A DNA stretch of 64,000 nt from Mycolicibacterium fallax. Lineage in GTDB: Bacteria; Actinomycetota; Actinomycetes; Mycobacteriales; Mycobacteriaceae. The DNA is taken from assembly GCF_010726955.1 (NCBI RefSeq), contig NZ_AP022603.1, forward strand, positions 2,108,001-2,172,000. The letters are read 5' to 3'. Position numbers and translations under genes: made by a program. The notes below the pieces were generated by a model. It was not told where the DNA came from. It saw nothing but the letters and a program-made list of their open reading frames with translations, and did not search any database. Positions 37,049 to 46,813 of the stretch are shown here, piece by piece (the first letter of the stretch is position 1; each line of letters begins with the position of its first letter).

Positions 37049-37525
37049 TCAGCGCTTGCTGTACTGCGGCGCCTTACGGGCCTTCTTCAGGCCGTACTTC
37101 TTACGCTCGGTGGCACGCGGGTCACGAGTCAGGAAGCCGGCCTTCTTCAGCGCCGGACGGTCCTCGGGCGACACCAGGATCAGCGCCCGGGCGATGGCCA
37201 GCCGCAGCGCGCCGGCCTGGCCGGACGGGCCGCCACCATCGAGGTGGGCGTAGATGTCGAAGCTCTCCAGCCGATCCACGGTGACCAGCGGGGCCTTGAT
37301 CAGCTGCTGGTGCACCTTGTTCGGGAAGTAGTTCTCCAGGGTGCGGCCGTCCAGCTCGAACTTGCCGGTGCCGGGCACCAGGCGGACGCGGACGACGGCC
37401 TCCTTGCGGCGGCCGACGGTCTGGATCGGACGGTCGATGTAGACCGGCTCACGCGGGGTGGACACCTCAACGGTCTCGGGGGTCTCGACGACCTCCACGA
37501 CCTCGGTGGTTTCGATCTCGGTCAC
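37049..37525 (-). CDS. rpsI: 30S ribosomal protein S9
   Basis: S9 is a small-subunit protein near the P site. The 158-residue sequence has an acidic N-terminal extension ([11 protein letters not shown]). The conserved body follows: [35 protein letters not shown] and the basic C-terminus [11 protein letters not shown], whose last residues contact the P-site tRNA. The start overlaps the rplM stop (ATGA), so translation is coupled. Confidence 0.98.
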   Translation of the reverse strand: MTEIETTEVVEVVETPETVEVSTPREPVYIDRPIQTVGRRKEAVVRVRLVPGTGKFELDGRTLENYFPNKVHQQLIKAPLVTVDRLESFDIYAHLDGGGPSGQAGALRLAIARALILVSPEDRPALKKAGFLTRDPRATERKKYGLKKARKAPQYSKR

Positions 37526-37965
37526 TGGCTCACCTGCTTGATCTCGTAGACCTGGGGCTGCTGGGCCGCGTGCGGGTGGTTGGGGCCCGCGTAGACCTTC
37601 AGCTTCTTCTGGACCTGCCGGGACAGCTTGTTGTGCGGCAGCATCCCGACGATCGCGTTCTCCACGACCCGGGTCGGGTGCTTCTCCAGCAGCTCACCGA
37701 TGGTGCGCTTGCGCAGGCCGCCGGGGTAACCGGAGTGGCTGTAGGCAAACTTCTTGGTGAGCTTGTTGCCCGACAGGGCAATCTTCTCGGCATTGATGAT
37801 GATGACGAAGTCACCCTCATCGGTGTTCGGCGTGAATGTCGGCTTGCCCTTGCCGCGCAGCAAATCCGCTGCGGTGACGGCAAGGCGGCCGAGCACCACG
37901 TCGGTGGCGTCGATGACGTACCACGCACGCGTGGTGTCACCCGCCTTCGGCGTGTATGTAGGCAC
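37522..37965 (-). CDS. rplM: 50S ribosomal protein L13
   Basis: L13 is an early-assembly large-subunit protein of 147 residues. It has [36 protein letters not shown] and the [24 protein letters not shown] region. The GTG start (PTYTPKAGD) is chosen because GAGAGG lies eight bases upstream. It begins the rplM-rpsI operon. The gene upstream is a nucleosidase, not esxT as in M. tuberculosis. Confidence 0.98.
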   Translation of the reverse strand: MPTYTPKAGDTTRAWYVIDATDVVLGRLAVTAADLLRGKGKPTFTPNTDEGDFVIIINAEKIALSGNKLTKKFAYSHSGYPGGLRKRTIGELLEKHPTRVVENAIVGMLPHNKLSRQVQKKLKVYAGPNHPHAAQQPQVYEIKQVSQ

Positions 37966-38085
37966 AGATCTACCTCTCCGGTTATTCCAGATGCCGGTCA
38001 ACAGGTGCGATGTGGACAATCCCGGCGACCGACATTGACCCGGGTCCAACAGCCCGAGAACGGGCACGCACACCAGCGCAGGAGC

Positions 38086-38826
38086 TTACCGGCCGTCGTC
38101 ACCGCTGGTCAAAACCACCGGCAGCACGCTGCGCAGGATCGCCGCCGAGGTGCGCGCAACCGCGGCCCCGAACGCGGCGAAGTCCCGGATCGAATCCCGG
38201 CCGGCCAGGTCCGACAACGCCCGGATGACCAGCCAGCGCACCCCGAAGCTCTCGCAGACCTGGGCCAGCGCGCCGCCCTCCATCTCGATGGCCGCGCCGG
38301 TGAACTCGGCGTGCAACCGGTTGCGGGTGTCCTCGCAGTGCAGGTACTGGTCGCCGGTCAGCACGGTGTCGTAGACGACGCGGGCGTCCAGCCGCACCCC
38401 GGACAGCGCCTCGCGGACCCGGGCCAGCAGCTGCGGGTCGGTGTCGTAGCCCAGCCGGTCGGTCGGGTTGAAGAACTCGACGTGCCCGGGCTGGTAGACC
38501 CGCAGCCGGCCGTCCTCGATCCGCCCGGCGTCGCATTGGATGACGCGGTCGGCGATCACCACGTCGCCGACGTTCAGGTCCGGCCGCAGGCCGCCGGCCA
38601 CCCCGGTGAACACCACCGCGCGGGCGCCGAACCGTTCGATCAGCAGGGTGGCCACCACCGCGGTGTTGACCTTGCCCATCCCGGCGCCCACCAGCACCAC
38701 CCGGTGCCCGTCGAGGGTGCCCTCGACGAACCGGGTGTGCGCGATGTCGGTGTGCGTTTCGGCGATCAGCGCGGCGCTGAGGGCGGCCAGTTCGGACTCG
38801 ATGGCGCAGATCAGGCCGATGGTCAC
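38086..38826 (-). CDS. mtn: 5'-methylthioadenosine/S-adenosylhomocysteine nucleosidase
   Basis: This enzyme cleaves adenine from MTA and SAH, recycling the by-products of methyl transfer and polyamine synthesis. The 246-residue protein has a catalytic Glu in AIESELAAL, VLVGAGMGKVNTAV, VFTGVAGGL and AAIEMEGGALAQV (substrate-binding Met-Glu). The catalytic Asp is in IRALSDLAG. It follows adh by 30 bp on the same strand, and may be transcribed with the ethanolamine genes, though no functional link is obvious. Confidence 0.92.
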   Translation of the reverse strand: MTIGLICAIESELAALSAALIAETHTDIAHTRFVEGTLDGHRVVLVGAGMGKVNTAVVATLLIERFGARAVVFTGVAGGLRPDLNVGDVVIADRVIQCDAGRIEDGRLRVYQPGHVEFFNPTDRLGYDTDPQLLARVREALSGVRLDARVVYDTVLTGDQYLHCEDTRNRLHAEFTGAAIEMEGGALAQVCESFGVRWLVIRALSDLAGRDSIRDFAAFGAAVARTSAAILRSVLPVVLTSGDDGR

Positions 38827-38856
38827 CGCGCCGAGTGTAGGTCAGCGCGGGGCCGG

Positions 38857-39900
38857 CTACCGGTAGTCGATGACGACGCGGCCGTCGATCTCACCGCGCT
38901 TCATCCGGTCGAACACCTCGTTGATGTCCTCGAGCGCCGCCGTCTCGACGATCGGGTGGATCAGCCCGCGGGCATAGAAGTCCAGCGCCTCGACCATGTC
39001 CTGCCGGGTGCCGACGATCGACCCCCGAATGGTCAGTCCCTTGAGCACGATGTCGAAGATCGGCGCCGGGAAGTCGCCCGGCGGCAGGCCGTTGAACACG
39101 ATGGTGCCGCCGCGGCGGGCCAGCCCGATGGCTTGGCCGAAGGCCTGCGGATGCACCGCGGTGACCAGCACCCCGTGCACGCCGCCGGTGGCCTGCTGCA
39201 CCTCGGCGATGACATCGGCGGTCCTGGCGTTCACCGTGACCTCGGCGCCCAGCCGAGTGGCCAGGGCCAGCTTGGCGTCGTCGATGTCGATGGCCACCAC
39301 CCGCAGCCCCATCGCCCGGGCGTATTGCACGGCAACGTGTCCCAGGCCGCCGACACCGGATATCGCCACCCACTGGCCGGGCCGGGTGTCGGTGACCTTC
39401 AGGCCCTTGTAGACCGTCACGCCGGCGCACAGGATCGGCGCCACCTCGACCAGATCGACGCCGTCGGGGATCCGCGCCGCATAGGCCGCGTTGACCAGCA
39501 TGTAGCTGCCGAAACTGCCGTCCACCGAGTAGCCGCCGTTGCGCTGCTTTTCGCACAGCGTCTCCCAGCCGGTGCGGCAGTACTCGCAGGTGCCGCACGC
39601 CGACCACAGCCAGGCGTTGCCGACCTTGTCGCCGACCGCGAGGTCCTCGACGCCCGGCCCGAGCGCGACGACGGTGCCGCAACCCTCGTGACCGGGGATG
39701 AACGGCGGGCTGGGTTTGACCGGCCAGTCACCTTGCGCCGCATGCAGATCGGTGTGGCACACGCCGGAGGTCTCCAGTTTGACCAACGCCTCGCCCGGGC
39801 CGGGGGTTGGCAGTTCGGTCTCCGAAACCTGCAGCGGCGCACCGAATTCGGTGACGACGGCGGCGCGCATCGCGGCCGAGGGATCCAGGGTCTGTGTCAT
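38857..39900 (-). CDS. adhP: Zinc-dependent alcohol dehydrogenase (AdhP-like)
   Basis: This 347-residue medium-chain dehydrogenase has catalytic-zinc ligands in SGVCHTDLHA and PGHEGCGTVV. The structural-zinc cysteines are in SACGTCEYCRTGWETLCEKQ, and the nucleotide-binding GVGGLGHVAVQYARAMG is the Rossmann motif. It likely interconverts ethanol or other short alcohols and aldehydes with NAD. The ATG has GGAG seven bases upstream; an in-frame TTG four codons earlier is less likely. It is 53 bp after the second aldehyde dehydrogenase and so completes the acetaldehyde side of the ethanolamine island. Confidence 0.94.
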   Translation of the reverse strand: MTQTLDPSAAMRAAVVTEFGAPLQVSETELPTPGPGEALVKLETSGVCHTDLHAAQGDWPVKPSPPFIPGHEGCGTVVALGPGVEDLAVGDKVGNAWLWSACGTCEYCRTGWETLCEKQRNGGYSVDGSFGSYMLVNAAYAARIPDGVDLVEVAPILCAGVTVYKGLKVTDTRPGQWVAISGVGGLGHVAVQYARAMGLRVVAIDIDDAKLALATRLGAEVTVNARTADVIAEVQQATGGVHGVLVTAVHPQAFGQAIGLARRGGTIVFNGLPPGDFPAPIFDIVLKGLTIRGSIVGTRQDMVEALDFYARGLIHPIVETAALEDINEVFDRMKRGEIDGRVVIDYR

Positions 39901-39953
39901 GATCGTCTCCAAGTCTTGTTGTTCGGGGGATTCGTGATTGGTCGGCGCCGGCT

Positions 39954-41474
39954 TCAGAAGAAGCCCTGGCCCTTGGCCGCGTAGGACACCAACAGGTTCT
40001 TGGTCTGCTGGTAGTGATCGAGCATCATCAGGTGGTTCTCCCGACCGATACCGGACTGCTTATAACCACCGAACGCCGCATGCGCCGGATACTGGTGATA
40101 CGTGTTCGTCCACACCCGACCCGCCTTGATATCCCGGCCCGCCCGATACGCCAACGCGCCATCGCGACTCCACACCCCCGCCCCCAACCCATACGGCGTG
40201 TCATTGGCAATCCGAATCGCCTCGTCATAATCGGCGAACGGCGTCACCGCCAACACCGGACCGAAAATCTCCTCCTGAAAAATCCGCATCCCGTTATCAC
40301 CGGTGAACACCGTCGGCGTGATGTAGTAACCACCACCCAAATCACCACCCAGATCGGCCCGCTCACCACCGGTCACCAACCGAGCACCCTCACTCTTACC
40401 GATCTCGATATACGACAAGATCTTGTCCAACTGCTCCTTGGACGCCTGCGCACCGATCATCGTGTCGGTGTCCAACGGATCACCCTGACGAATCTCCTTC
40501 GTCCGGATCTCCGCCAAACCCAAAATCATCAAAATACCGGCCTGAATCAACGACCGCGACGGACACGTACACACCTCCCCCTGATTCAACGCGAACATCG
40601 CAAACCCCTCCAACGCCTTGTCACAGAAGTCATCACTGGCCGCCATCACATCGGCAAAGAAAATGTTCGGACTCTTCCCACCGAGCTCCAACGTCACCGG
40701 AATCAGATTCTCGGTGGCATACCCCATGATCAACCGGCCCGTACCGGTCTCCCCGGTGAACGCAATCTTCGAAATCCGCGGACTCGACGCCAACGGCTTA
40801 CCGGCCTCCACCCCAAAACCATTGACCACGTTGACCACCCCGGCCGGCAACAAATCCCCAATGATCTCCATCAGGAACAACACCGACACCGGCGTCTGCT
40901 CAGCCGGCTTCAGCACAATCGCATTCCCCGCCGCCAACGCCGGCGCCAACTTCCACACCGCCATCAAAATCGGGAAATTCCACGGAATGATCTGCCCCAC
41001 CACCCCCAACGGCTCGTGAAAGTGATACGCGACAGTGTCCTCATCGATCTGACTCAACGACCCCTGCTGCGCCCGAATCGCCCCCGCAAAATACCGAAAA
41101 TGATCCACCGCCAACGGAATATCGGCGTTCAACGTCTCCCGGATCGGCTTACCGTTATCCCACGACTCCGCAAGAGCAATCGCCTCCAGATGCTGCTCCA
41201 TCCGATCAGCAATCCGATTCAACACCAACGCCCGCTGTGCCGGCGACGTCCTACCCCACCCCGGCGCCGCCGCATGCGCAGCATCCAGCGCCAGCTCCAC
41301 ATCCTCAGCACCAGAACGAGCAACCTCACAAAACACCTCACCGGTCACCGGACTGCGATTCTCGAAATACCGGCCCCCCACCGGAGCCACCCACCCCCCA
41401 CCAATGAAATTCTCATAACGCGACTTAAACGACATCGCCGCACCCTCAGCGCCCGGTCGCGAATAAACAGTCAT
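39954..41474 (-). CDS. NAD-dependent aldehyde dehydrogenase, downstream copy
   Basis: This 506-residue acetaldehyde dehydrogenase of the ExaC/AldB type converts acetaldehyde to acetate. Catalytic Glu lies in LELGGKSPN and the nucleophile in the [11 protein letters not shown] segment. The NAD fold includes [17 protein letters not shown] and FTGETGTGR. The ATG (41472-41474) has GGAGG five bases upstream. It is nearly identical in DNA to the copy at 45240-46761, but near 40522-40534 two A-runs are shorter by 2 and 1 bases. The net loss is one codon, and IFDDFL reads ILMIL over a short patch. Codons end mostly in G or T, unlike neighbours. Confidence 0.92.
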   Translation of the reverse strand: MTVYSRPGAEGAAMSFKSRYENFIGGGWVAPVGGRYFENRSPVTGEVFCEVARSGAEDVELALDAAHAAAPGWGRTSPAQRALVLNRIADRMEQHLEAIALAESWDNGKPIRETLNADIPLAVDHFRYFAGAIRAQQGSLSQIDEDTVAYHFHEPLGVVGQIIPWNFPILMAVWKLAPALAAGNAIVLKPAEQTPVSVLFLMEIIGDLLPAGVVNVVNGFGVEAGKPLASSPRISKIAFTGETGTGRLIMGYATENLIPVTLELGGKSPNIFFADVMAASDDFCDKALEGFAMFALNQGEVCTCPSRSLIQAGILMILGLAEIRTKEIRQGDPLDTDTMIGAQASKEQLDKILSYIEIGKSEGARLVTGGERADLGGDLGGGYYITPTVFTGDNGMRIFQEEIFGPVLAVTPFADYDEAIRIANDTPYGLGAGVWSRDGALAYRAGRDIKAGRVWTNTYHQYPAHAAFGGYKQSGIGRENHLMMLDHYQQTKNLLVSYAAKGQGFF

Positions 41475-41495
41475 CACAGCCTCCAGAATGTGTTG
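39954..41495 (-). repeat. 1.54-kb direct repeat, copy A (aldehyde dehydrogenase)
   Basis: The segment from the stop codon to about 21 bp upstream of the start codon matches 45240-46782 almost base for base. The visible differences are GCC/GCA near the 3' end and four homopolymer-length changes. Flanking sequence diverges at once on both sides. Confidence 0.9.
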
Positions 41496-41526
41496 TTGAT
41501 CACACCCTAGGAGTTGCCGGGTTGCA

Positions 41527-42324
41527 TCACCGTTGCAGCGGTGGACCCGTCAGACCGGGGCGCGAGGTGTCCTTGAGGTCCACCCCGGAGCGGCCCAGTT
41601 CCCGCGCCCCGGCGACCAGACCGGCGGCGATCCGGGCCGCCTCGGCGTAGCCGAGCCCGTCGGGCGGGTGGATGTTGGAGATGCAATTGCGGTCGGCGTC
41701 GGACAGTCCGACTCGGGGCCGGTGGGTCAGGTAGATGCCCAGGCTGTCGGCGACCGACAGGCCGGGGCGTTCGCCGATGATGACCAGCACGGTGTCGAAT
41801 CCGGCTCGGGCGCCGATGTGGTCGCCGAGGCCGACGCGGGCCTGGGTGGCGATCACCGGCGGCGCCAACCGGTGCCGCGGGCCGAGCGCGGCGACCAGTT
41901 CGGCCAGCAGCGCTGCGCCGTGCCGCGCCAGGGCGCGCGGGCTCAACCCGTCGGCGAGCACGAACCCGACGTCCCAGTGCCCGTCGGGCAGCGCCATCGG
42001 CTCGGCGGGCAGCCGGCCCAGGTCGGGGCGGCGCAGGTAGTCGGCGCGGGTACCGGCGCGGCTGGCCACCACCAGCGGCTCGCCGATGCCGACGCCGGCG
42101 ACCCCGGCGGCCAGTGCCGCGACATCGAGCGGTTCGTGCACGGCGTCGCGGGCCGCGGCGTGCGCGGCGGCCAGTTCCAGCACGTCGCGGGTGCGCAGCG
42201 AGTTGCCGGCCCGGCCCAGCCCGATCCGGGCCGCGGTGCCGTCCCGCAGTTCGACCCAGAAGTCCTGAACCGCAGCATCATTGGGCGCCGCAGCATCATT
42301 GGGCGCCGCAGCATCATTGGGCAC
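41527..42324 (-). CDS. eutC: Ethanolamine ammonia-lyase small subunit
   Basis: EutC is the small subunit of the adenosylcobalamin-dependent lyase that splits ethanolamine into acetaldehyde and ammonia. Typical segments are [37 protein letters not shown] and [13 protein letters not shown]. At 265 residues it is shorter than the E. coli protein (295). The GTG start has GGAGG five bases upstream. The first 18 residues are an unusual PNDAAA triplicate from an 18-bp tandem repeat. The start lies 11 bp inside the 3' end of eutB. Confidence 0.94.
   Translation of the reverse strand: MPNDAAAPNDAAAPNDAAVQDFWVELRDGTAARIGLGRAGNSLRTRDVLELAAAHAAARDAVHEPLDVAALAAGVAGVGIGEPLVVASRAGTRADYLRRPDLGRLPAEPMALPDGHWDVGFVLADGLSPRALARHGAALLAELVAALGPRHRLAPPVIATQARVGLGDHIGARAGFDTVLVIIGERPGLSVADSLGIYLTHRPRVGLSDADRNCISNIHPPDGLGYAEAARIAAGLVAGARELGRSGVDLKDTSRPGLTGPPLQR
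42275..42322 (-). repeat. 18-bp tandem repeat at the eutB/eutC junction
   Basis: Two full units and one partial unit of GCATCATTGGGCGCCGCA encode PNDAAA repeats at the EutC N-terminus. The partial unit holds the eutB stop codon. Confidence 0.9.
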
Positions 42325-43732
42325 GGTGGCCTCCGGCGATCGCGCGCAGCGGTGAGTGGGCCAGGTCCAGCGGGGTGAGCCGGCCGGTGTCGTCGACCAT
42401 GCCGACGCCGCGCAGCCAGTCCTCGAACTCCGGGGCGGGACGCAGCCCGAAGGTGCGCCGGGTGACCAGGGCGTCGTGGAAGGACAGGCTTTGGTAGCCG
42501 AGCATCACGTCGTCGGCGCCGGGCACCGTGATGACGAACGCCACCCCGGCGGCGGCCAGCAGGTTCAGCAGCACGTCCATGTCGTTCTGGTCGGCCTCGG
42601 CGTGGTTGGTGTAGCAGACGTCCACCCCCATCGGCAGGCCGAGCAGCTTGCCGCAGAAGTGGTCCTCCAGCCCGGCGCGGATGATCTGCCTGCCGTCGTA
42701 GAGGTACTCCGGTCCGATGAACCCGACGACGGTGTTGACCAGCAGCGGTTGCAGGTCCCGGGCCACCGCGTAGCCGCGGGCCTCCAGGGTCTGCTGGTCG
42801 ACCGGTTTACCGTCGGTGCCCAGGTGGGTGCCCGAGCTCAGCGCCGAGCCCTGCCCGGTCTCCAGGTACATCACGTTGCTGCCGACGGTGCCGCGGTGCA
42901 GCGACCGGGCCGCGTCGTTGCCCTCCCGCAGCAGCGCCAGGTCCACCCCGAACGCCCGGTTGGCGGCCTCGGTGCCGGCCACCGACTGGAACACCAGGTC
43001 CACCGGGGCGCCCGCCTCGATCAGGCCGATGGTGGTGGTGATGTGCGAGAGCACGCAGGACTGGGCGGGGATGGCGAAGCGCTGCCGAATGTCGTCGAGC
43101 AGGTGCAGCAGGTCCGCGGTGGCCCGCGGCGAGTCGGTGGCCGGGTTGATCCCGATGACGGCGTCGCCGCAGCCCAGCAGCAGCCCGTCGAGCACGGCGG
43201 CGGCGATGCCGCGCGGATCGTCGGTCGGGTGGTTGGGCTGCAGCCGGGTGGCCAGGGTGCCCGGCAGCCCGATGGTGGTGCGCAGCGCCGCGGTCACCCG
43301 CAGCGCCGCCGCCACCGCGATCAGGTCCTGGTTCCGCATGATCTTCGCGGTCGCGGCGACCATCTCCGGGGTCAGCCCGGGGGCCACCGCGGCGATCCGG
43401 GCCGCGCCGTCGTCGGCGGTGATGGTCTCCAGCAGCCAGTCCCGGAACCCGCCGACGCTGAGCTGCGCGATCGGCGCGAACGCCGCCCGGTCATGGCCGT
43501 CGATGATCAGCCGGGTGACCTCGTCGGTCTCGTACGGCACCACCAGCTCGGTCAGGAACACCTCCAGCGGCAGGTCGGCCAGCAGCCAGGCCGCCGCGGC
43601 GCGTTCGGCGTCGTGCTCGGCCGCGCAGCCGGCCAGCTGGTCGCCGGAGCGCAGCGGGGTGGCCTTGGCCATCAGCTCGACCAGCCCGTCGAAGGCGTAG
43701 TTCACCCCGCCCAGCTGCTGGTGGCGCCTCAC
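42314..43732 (-). CDS. eutB: Ethanolamine ammonia-lyase large subunit
   Basis: EutB is the catalytic, cobalamin-binding TIM-barrel subunit of 472 residues. Family landmarks include DAVIGINPATDSP, QSCVLSHITTTIGLIEAGAPVDL (in parts), FQSVAGTEAANRAFGV, MYLETGQGSALSSGTH (the substrate-binding ETGQGS) and CYTNHAEADQNDMDVLL. The GTG start overlaps the permease stop (GTGA), and the 3' end overlaps the eutC start, so eat-eutB-eutC are translationally coupled. B12 must be supplied from genes outside the window. No EutA reactivase is present. Confidence 0.96.
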   Translation of the reverse strand: MRRHQQLGGVNYAFDGLVELMAKATPLRSGDQLAGCAAEHDAERAAAAWLLADLPLEVFLTELVVPYETDEVTRLIIDGHDRAAFAPIAQLSVGGFRDWLLETITADDGAARIAAVAPGLTPEMVAATAKIMRNQDLIAVAAALRVTAALRTTIGLPGTLATRLQPNHPTDDPRGIAAAVLDGLLLGCGDAVIGINPATDSPRATADLLHLLDDIRQRFAIPAQSCVLSHITTTIGLIEAGAPVDLVFQSVAGTEAANRAFGVDLALLREGNDAARSLHRGTVGSNVMYLETGQGSALSSGTHLGTDGKPVDQQTLEARGYAVARDLQPLLVNTVVGFIGPEYLYDGRQIIRAGLEDHFCGKLLGLPMGVDVCYTNHAEADQNDMDVLLNLLAAAGVAFVITVPGADDVMLGYQSLSFHDALVTRRTFGLRPAPEFEDWLRGVGMVDDTGRLTPLDLAHSPLRAIAGGHRAQ

Positions 43733-45177
43733 TTGAGGTCGTCCTCCGCCGCCGCCAGCATGGCGAACTCCTCGTCGGGCGAGTTGGCCACCAGCCGATG
43801 GCGGCTGTACAGCGCGAAGTAGGCCATGAAGGCGGCGAACACCAGCAGGCACAGGCCGGCGGCGGTCGGGCTGACCAGGAAGGTCGCGATGACCGCGACG
43901 ACGGCGACGGCCAGCGCGAAGCCGGTGGTGAGCACGCCACCCGGGGTGCGGTAGGGCCGGGGCATCTCCGGCTCGCGGATCCGCAGCACGATGTGGCTGA
44001 CCATCATCAGCACGTAGCTCAGCGCGGCACCGAACACCGCCATGTTGAGGATCAGTTCGCCGTGCCCGGTCAGCGACAGCAGGAAGCCGATCGCGCCGGG
44101 CACGATCAGCGCCAGCGTCGGGGCCTTTCGCCGGTTGGTGATCGACAGCGTGGTGGGCAGGTAGCCGGCCCGCGACAACGCGAAGGTCTGCCGGGAGTAG
44201 GCGTAGATGATGGAGAAGAAGCTGGCGACCAGGCCGGCCAGCCCGATGTAGTTGACCAGTTTGGCCGCGATGCCCTGCCCGCCGAGCGCCTGCACCAGCG
44301 GATCGTCGACCCCCGACATGGCCTCGGCGCCGCCGGCGCCGGTGGTCAGCAGCAGCACCGTCACGCAGGTGACGATCAGCACCGCCATCGCGGCGATGAT
44401 GCCGCGCGGCACGTTGCGCTCCGGGTTGGCGGTCTCCTCGGCGGCCAGCGGCACCCCCTCGACGGCCAGGAAGAACCAGATCGCGAACGGGATGGCCGCC
44501 CAAATGCCCAGGTAGCCGTGCGGCAGGAACGACGACGCCCCCGCCGCGGTGGCATCCGGCACGATGTTGGTCAGGTTGGCCGCGTCGAACCGCCCGATCG
44601 CGTTGACCGCGAAGACGACCAGTCCCAGCAGCGCGACGGCGGTGATCACGAACATCAGCCGCAGCGCCTCACCGACGCCGGCCAGGTGGATGCCGATGAA
44701 GATGACGAACGCCGCCAGGTAGATCCACCAGCCCTTGTCGATGCCGAACAGCCCGAGGGACTCCACGTAGCCGCCGATGAAGGTCGCGATCGCCGCCGGG
44801 GCGATCGAGTACTCGATCAGCACCGCGGTGCCGGTGGCGAAGCCGCCCCACGGCCCCAGCGCCCGGCGGGCGAAGGTGTAGCCGCCGCCGGCGGCCGGCA
44901 GCGCCGAGGACAGCTCGGCCAGCCCGAGCACCATGCAGAAGTACATCGCGGCGATGACGACGACGGCCAGCAGCAGGCCACCGAAGCCGCCCTCGGCCAG
45001 GCCGTAGTTCCAGCCCGAGTAGTCCCCGGAGATGACGTAGCTGACACCGAGGCCGGCCAGCAGCAGCCAGCCGGCACTGCCCTTGCGCAGCTGGCGCCTG
45101 CGCAGGTACTCGTCGCTCTCCAGATGCTCCTCGACGGTGAGGTCAAGGTGGTGTTCGTTTGACTGCGGATGCGACAT
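43729..45177 (-). CDS. eat: Ethanolamine permease
   Basis: This 482-residue amino acid-polyamine-organocation transporter has about 12 membrane helices, and the ethanolamine-permease type motif VSYVISGDYSGWNYGLAEGGFGG (in parts) early in helix 1-2. FFLAVEGVPLAAEETANPERNVPRG is a typical loop of this subgroup. The ATG (45175-45177) has GAGGAG seven bases upstream. It starts the eat-eutB-eutC coupled unit, 62 bp downstream of the broken aldehyde dehydrogenase copy. Confidence 0.93.
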   Translation of the reverse strand: MSHPQSNEHHLDLTVEEHLESDEYLRRRQLRKGSAGWLLLAGLGVSYVISGDYSGWNYGLAEGGFGGLLLAVVVIAAMYFCMVLGLAELSSALPAAGGGYTFARRALGPWGGFATGTAVLIEYSIAPAAIATFIGGYVESLGLFGIDKGWWIYLAAFVIFIGIHLAGVGEALRLMFVITAVALLGLVVFAVNAIGRFDAANLTNIVPDATAAGASSFLPHGYLGIWAAIPFAIWFFLAVEGVPLAAEETANPERNVPRGIIAAMAVLIVTCVTVLLLTTGAGGAEAMSGVDDPLVQALGGQGIAAKLVNYIGLAGLVASFFSIIYAYSRQTFALSRAGYLPTTLSITNRRKAPTLALIVPGAIGFLLSLTGHGELILNMAVFGAALSYVLMMVSHIVLRIREPEMPRPYRTPGGVLTTGFALAVAVVAVIATFLVSPTAAGLCLLVFAAFMAYFALYSRHRLVANSPDEEFAMLAAAEDDLK

Positions 45178-45239
45178 GAGGGAACTCCTCAATTACCTTC
45201 GGGGAAGGCCCAATTCGTGATCGGACGGCGTCGGCCGAG

Positions 45240-46761
45240 TCAGAAGAAGCCCTGGCCCTTGGCAGCGTAGGACACCAACAGGTTCTTGGTCTGCTGGTAG
45301 TGATCGAGCATCATCAGGTGGTTCTCCCGACCGATACCGGACTGCTTATAACCACCGAACGCCGCATGCGCCGGATACTGGTGATACGTGTTCGTCCACA
45401 CCCGACCCGCCTTGATATCCCGGCCCGCCCGATACGCCAACGCGCCATCGCGACTCCACACCCCCGCCCCCAACCCATACGGCGTGTCATTGGCAATCCG
45501 AATCGCCTCGTCATAATCGGCGAACGGCGTCACCGCCAACACCGGACCGAAAATCTCCTCCTGAAAAATCCGCATCCCGTTATCACCGGTGAACACCGTC
45601 GGCGTGATGTAGTAACCACCACCCAAATCACCACCCAGATCGGCCCGCTCACCACCGGTCACCAACCGAGCACCCTCACTCTTACCGATCTCGATATACG
45701 ACAAGATCTTGTCCAACTGCTCCTTGGACGCCTGCGCACCGATCATCGTGTCGGTGTCCAACGGATCACCCTGACGAATCTCCTTCGTCCGGATCTCCGC
45801 CAAACCCAAAAAATCATCAAAAATACCGGCCTGAATCAACGACCGCGACGGACACGTACACACCTCCCCCTGATTCAACGCGAACATCGCAAACCCCTCC
45901 AACGCCTTGTCACAGAAGTCATCACTGGCCGCCATCACATCGGCAAAGAAAATGTTCGGACTCTTCCCACCGAGCTCCAACGTCACCGGAATCAGATTCT
46001 CGGTGGCATACCCCATGATCAACCGGCCCGTACCGGTCTCCCCGGTGAACGCAATCTTCGAAATCCGCGGACTCGACGCCAACGGCTTACCGGCCTCCAC
46101 CCCAAAACCATTGACCACGTTGACCACCCCGGCCGGCAACAAATCCCCAATGATCTCCATCAGGAACAACACCGACACCGGCGTCTGCTCAGCCGGCTTC
46201 AGCACAATCGCATTCCCCGCCGCCAACGCCGGCGCCAACTTCCACACCGCCATCAAAATCGGGAAATTCCACGGAATGATCTGCCCCACCACCCCCAACG
46301 GCTCGTGAAAGTGATACGCGACAGTGTCCTCATCGATCTGACTCAACGACCCTGCTGCGCCCGAATCGCCCCGCAAAATACCGAAAATGATCCACCGCCA
46401 ACGGAATATCGGCGTTCAACGTCTCCCGGATCGGCTTACCGTTATCCCACGACTCCGCAAGAGCAATCGCCTCCAGATGCTGCTCCATCCGATCAGCAAT
46501 CCGATTCAACACCAACGCCCGCTGTGCCGGCGACGTCCTACCCCACCCCGGCGCCGCCGCATGCGCAGCATCCAGCGCCAGCTCCACATCCTCAGCACCA
46601 GAACGAGCAACCTCACAAAACACCTCACCGGTCACCGGACTGCGATTCTCGAAATACCGGCCCCCCACCGGAGCCACCCACCCCCCACCAATGAAATTCT
46701 CATAACGCGACTTAAACGACATCGCCGCACCCTCAGCGCCCGGTCGCGAATAAACAGTCAT
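45240..46761 (-). pseudogene. Aldehyde dehydrogenase, upstream copy with frameshift
   Basis: This is a near-identical copy of the gene at 39954-41474, with the same ATG context (GGAGG, start at 46759-46761). Two C-runs are each one base shorter than in the other copy: C3 at 46350-46352 (C4 there) and C4 at 46369-46372 (C5 there). The net -2 shift stops the N-terminal frame at about 46330, after FRYFAG. The C-terminal part, from about SLSQIDED onward, remains open to 45240 and keeps the intact IFDDFL patch lost in the other copy. Either it is decayed, or both copies carry homopolymer base-calling errors. The protein, if whole, would be 507 residues and would oxidise acetaldehyde. Confidence 0.85.
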
Positions 46762-46782
46762 CACAGCCTCCAGAATGTGTTG
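45240..46782 (-). repeat. 1.54-kb direct repeat, copy B (aldehyde dehydrogenase)
   Basis: This is the second copy of the repeat described at 39954-41495, in the same orientation. The two bracket 3.7 kb holding eat, eutB and eutC, so recombination between them would delete exactly the ethanolamine-specific genes and leave one aldehyde dehydrogenase. Confidence 0.9.
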
Positions 46783-46813
46783 GTCGTCACAGACCCTACG
46801 GGTGGCGCCGGGC

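Noticed and set aside
40014..41510. Plus-strand 498-residue Arg/His-rich frame opposite the aldehyde dehydrogenase
   Set aside because: The same frame is seen opposite the second copy at 45300; it follows from the codon bias of the dehydrogenase and has no motifs or ribosome site.
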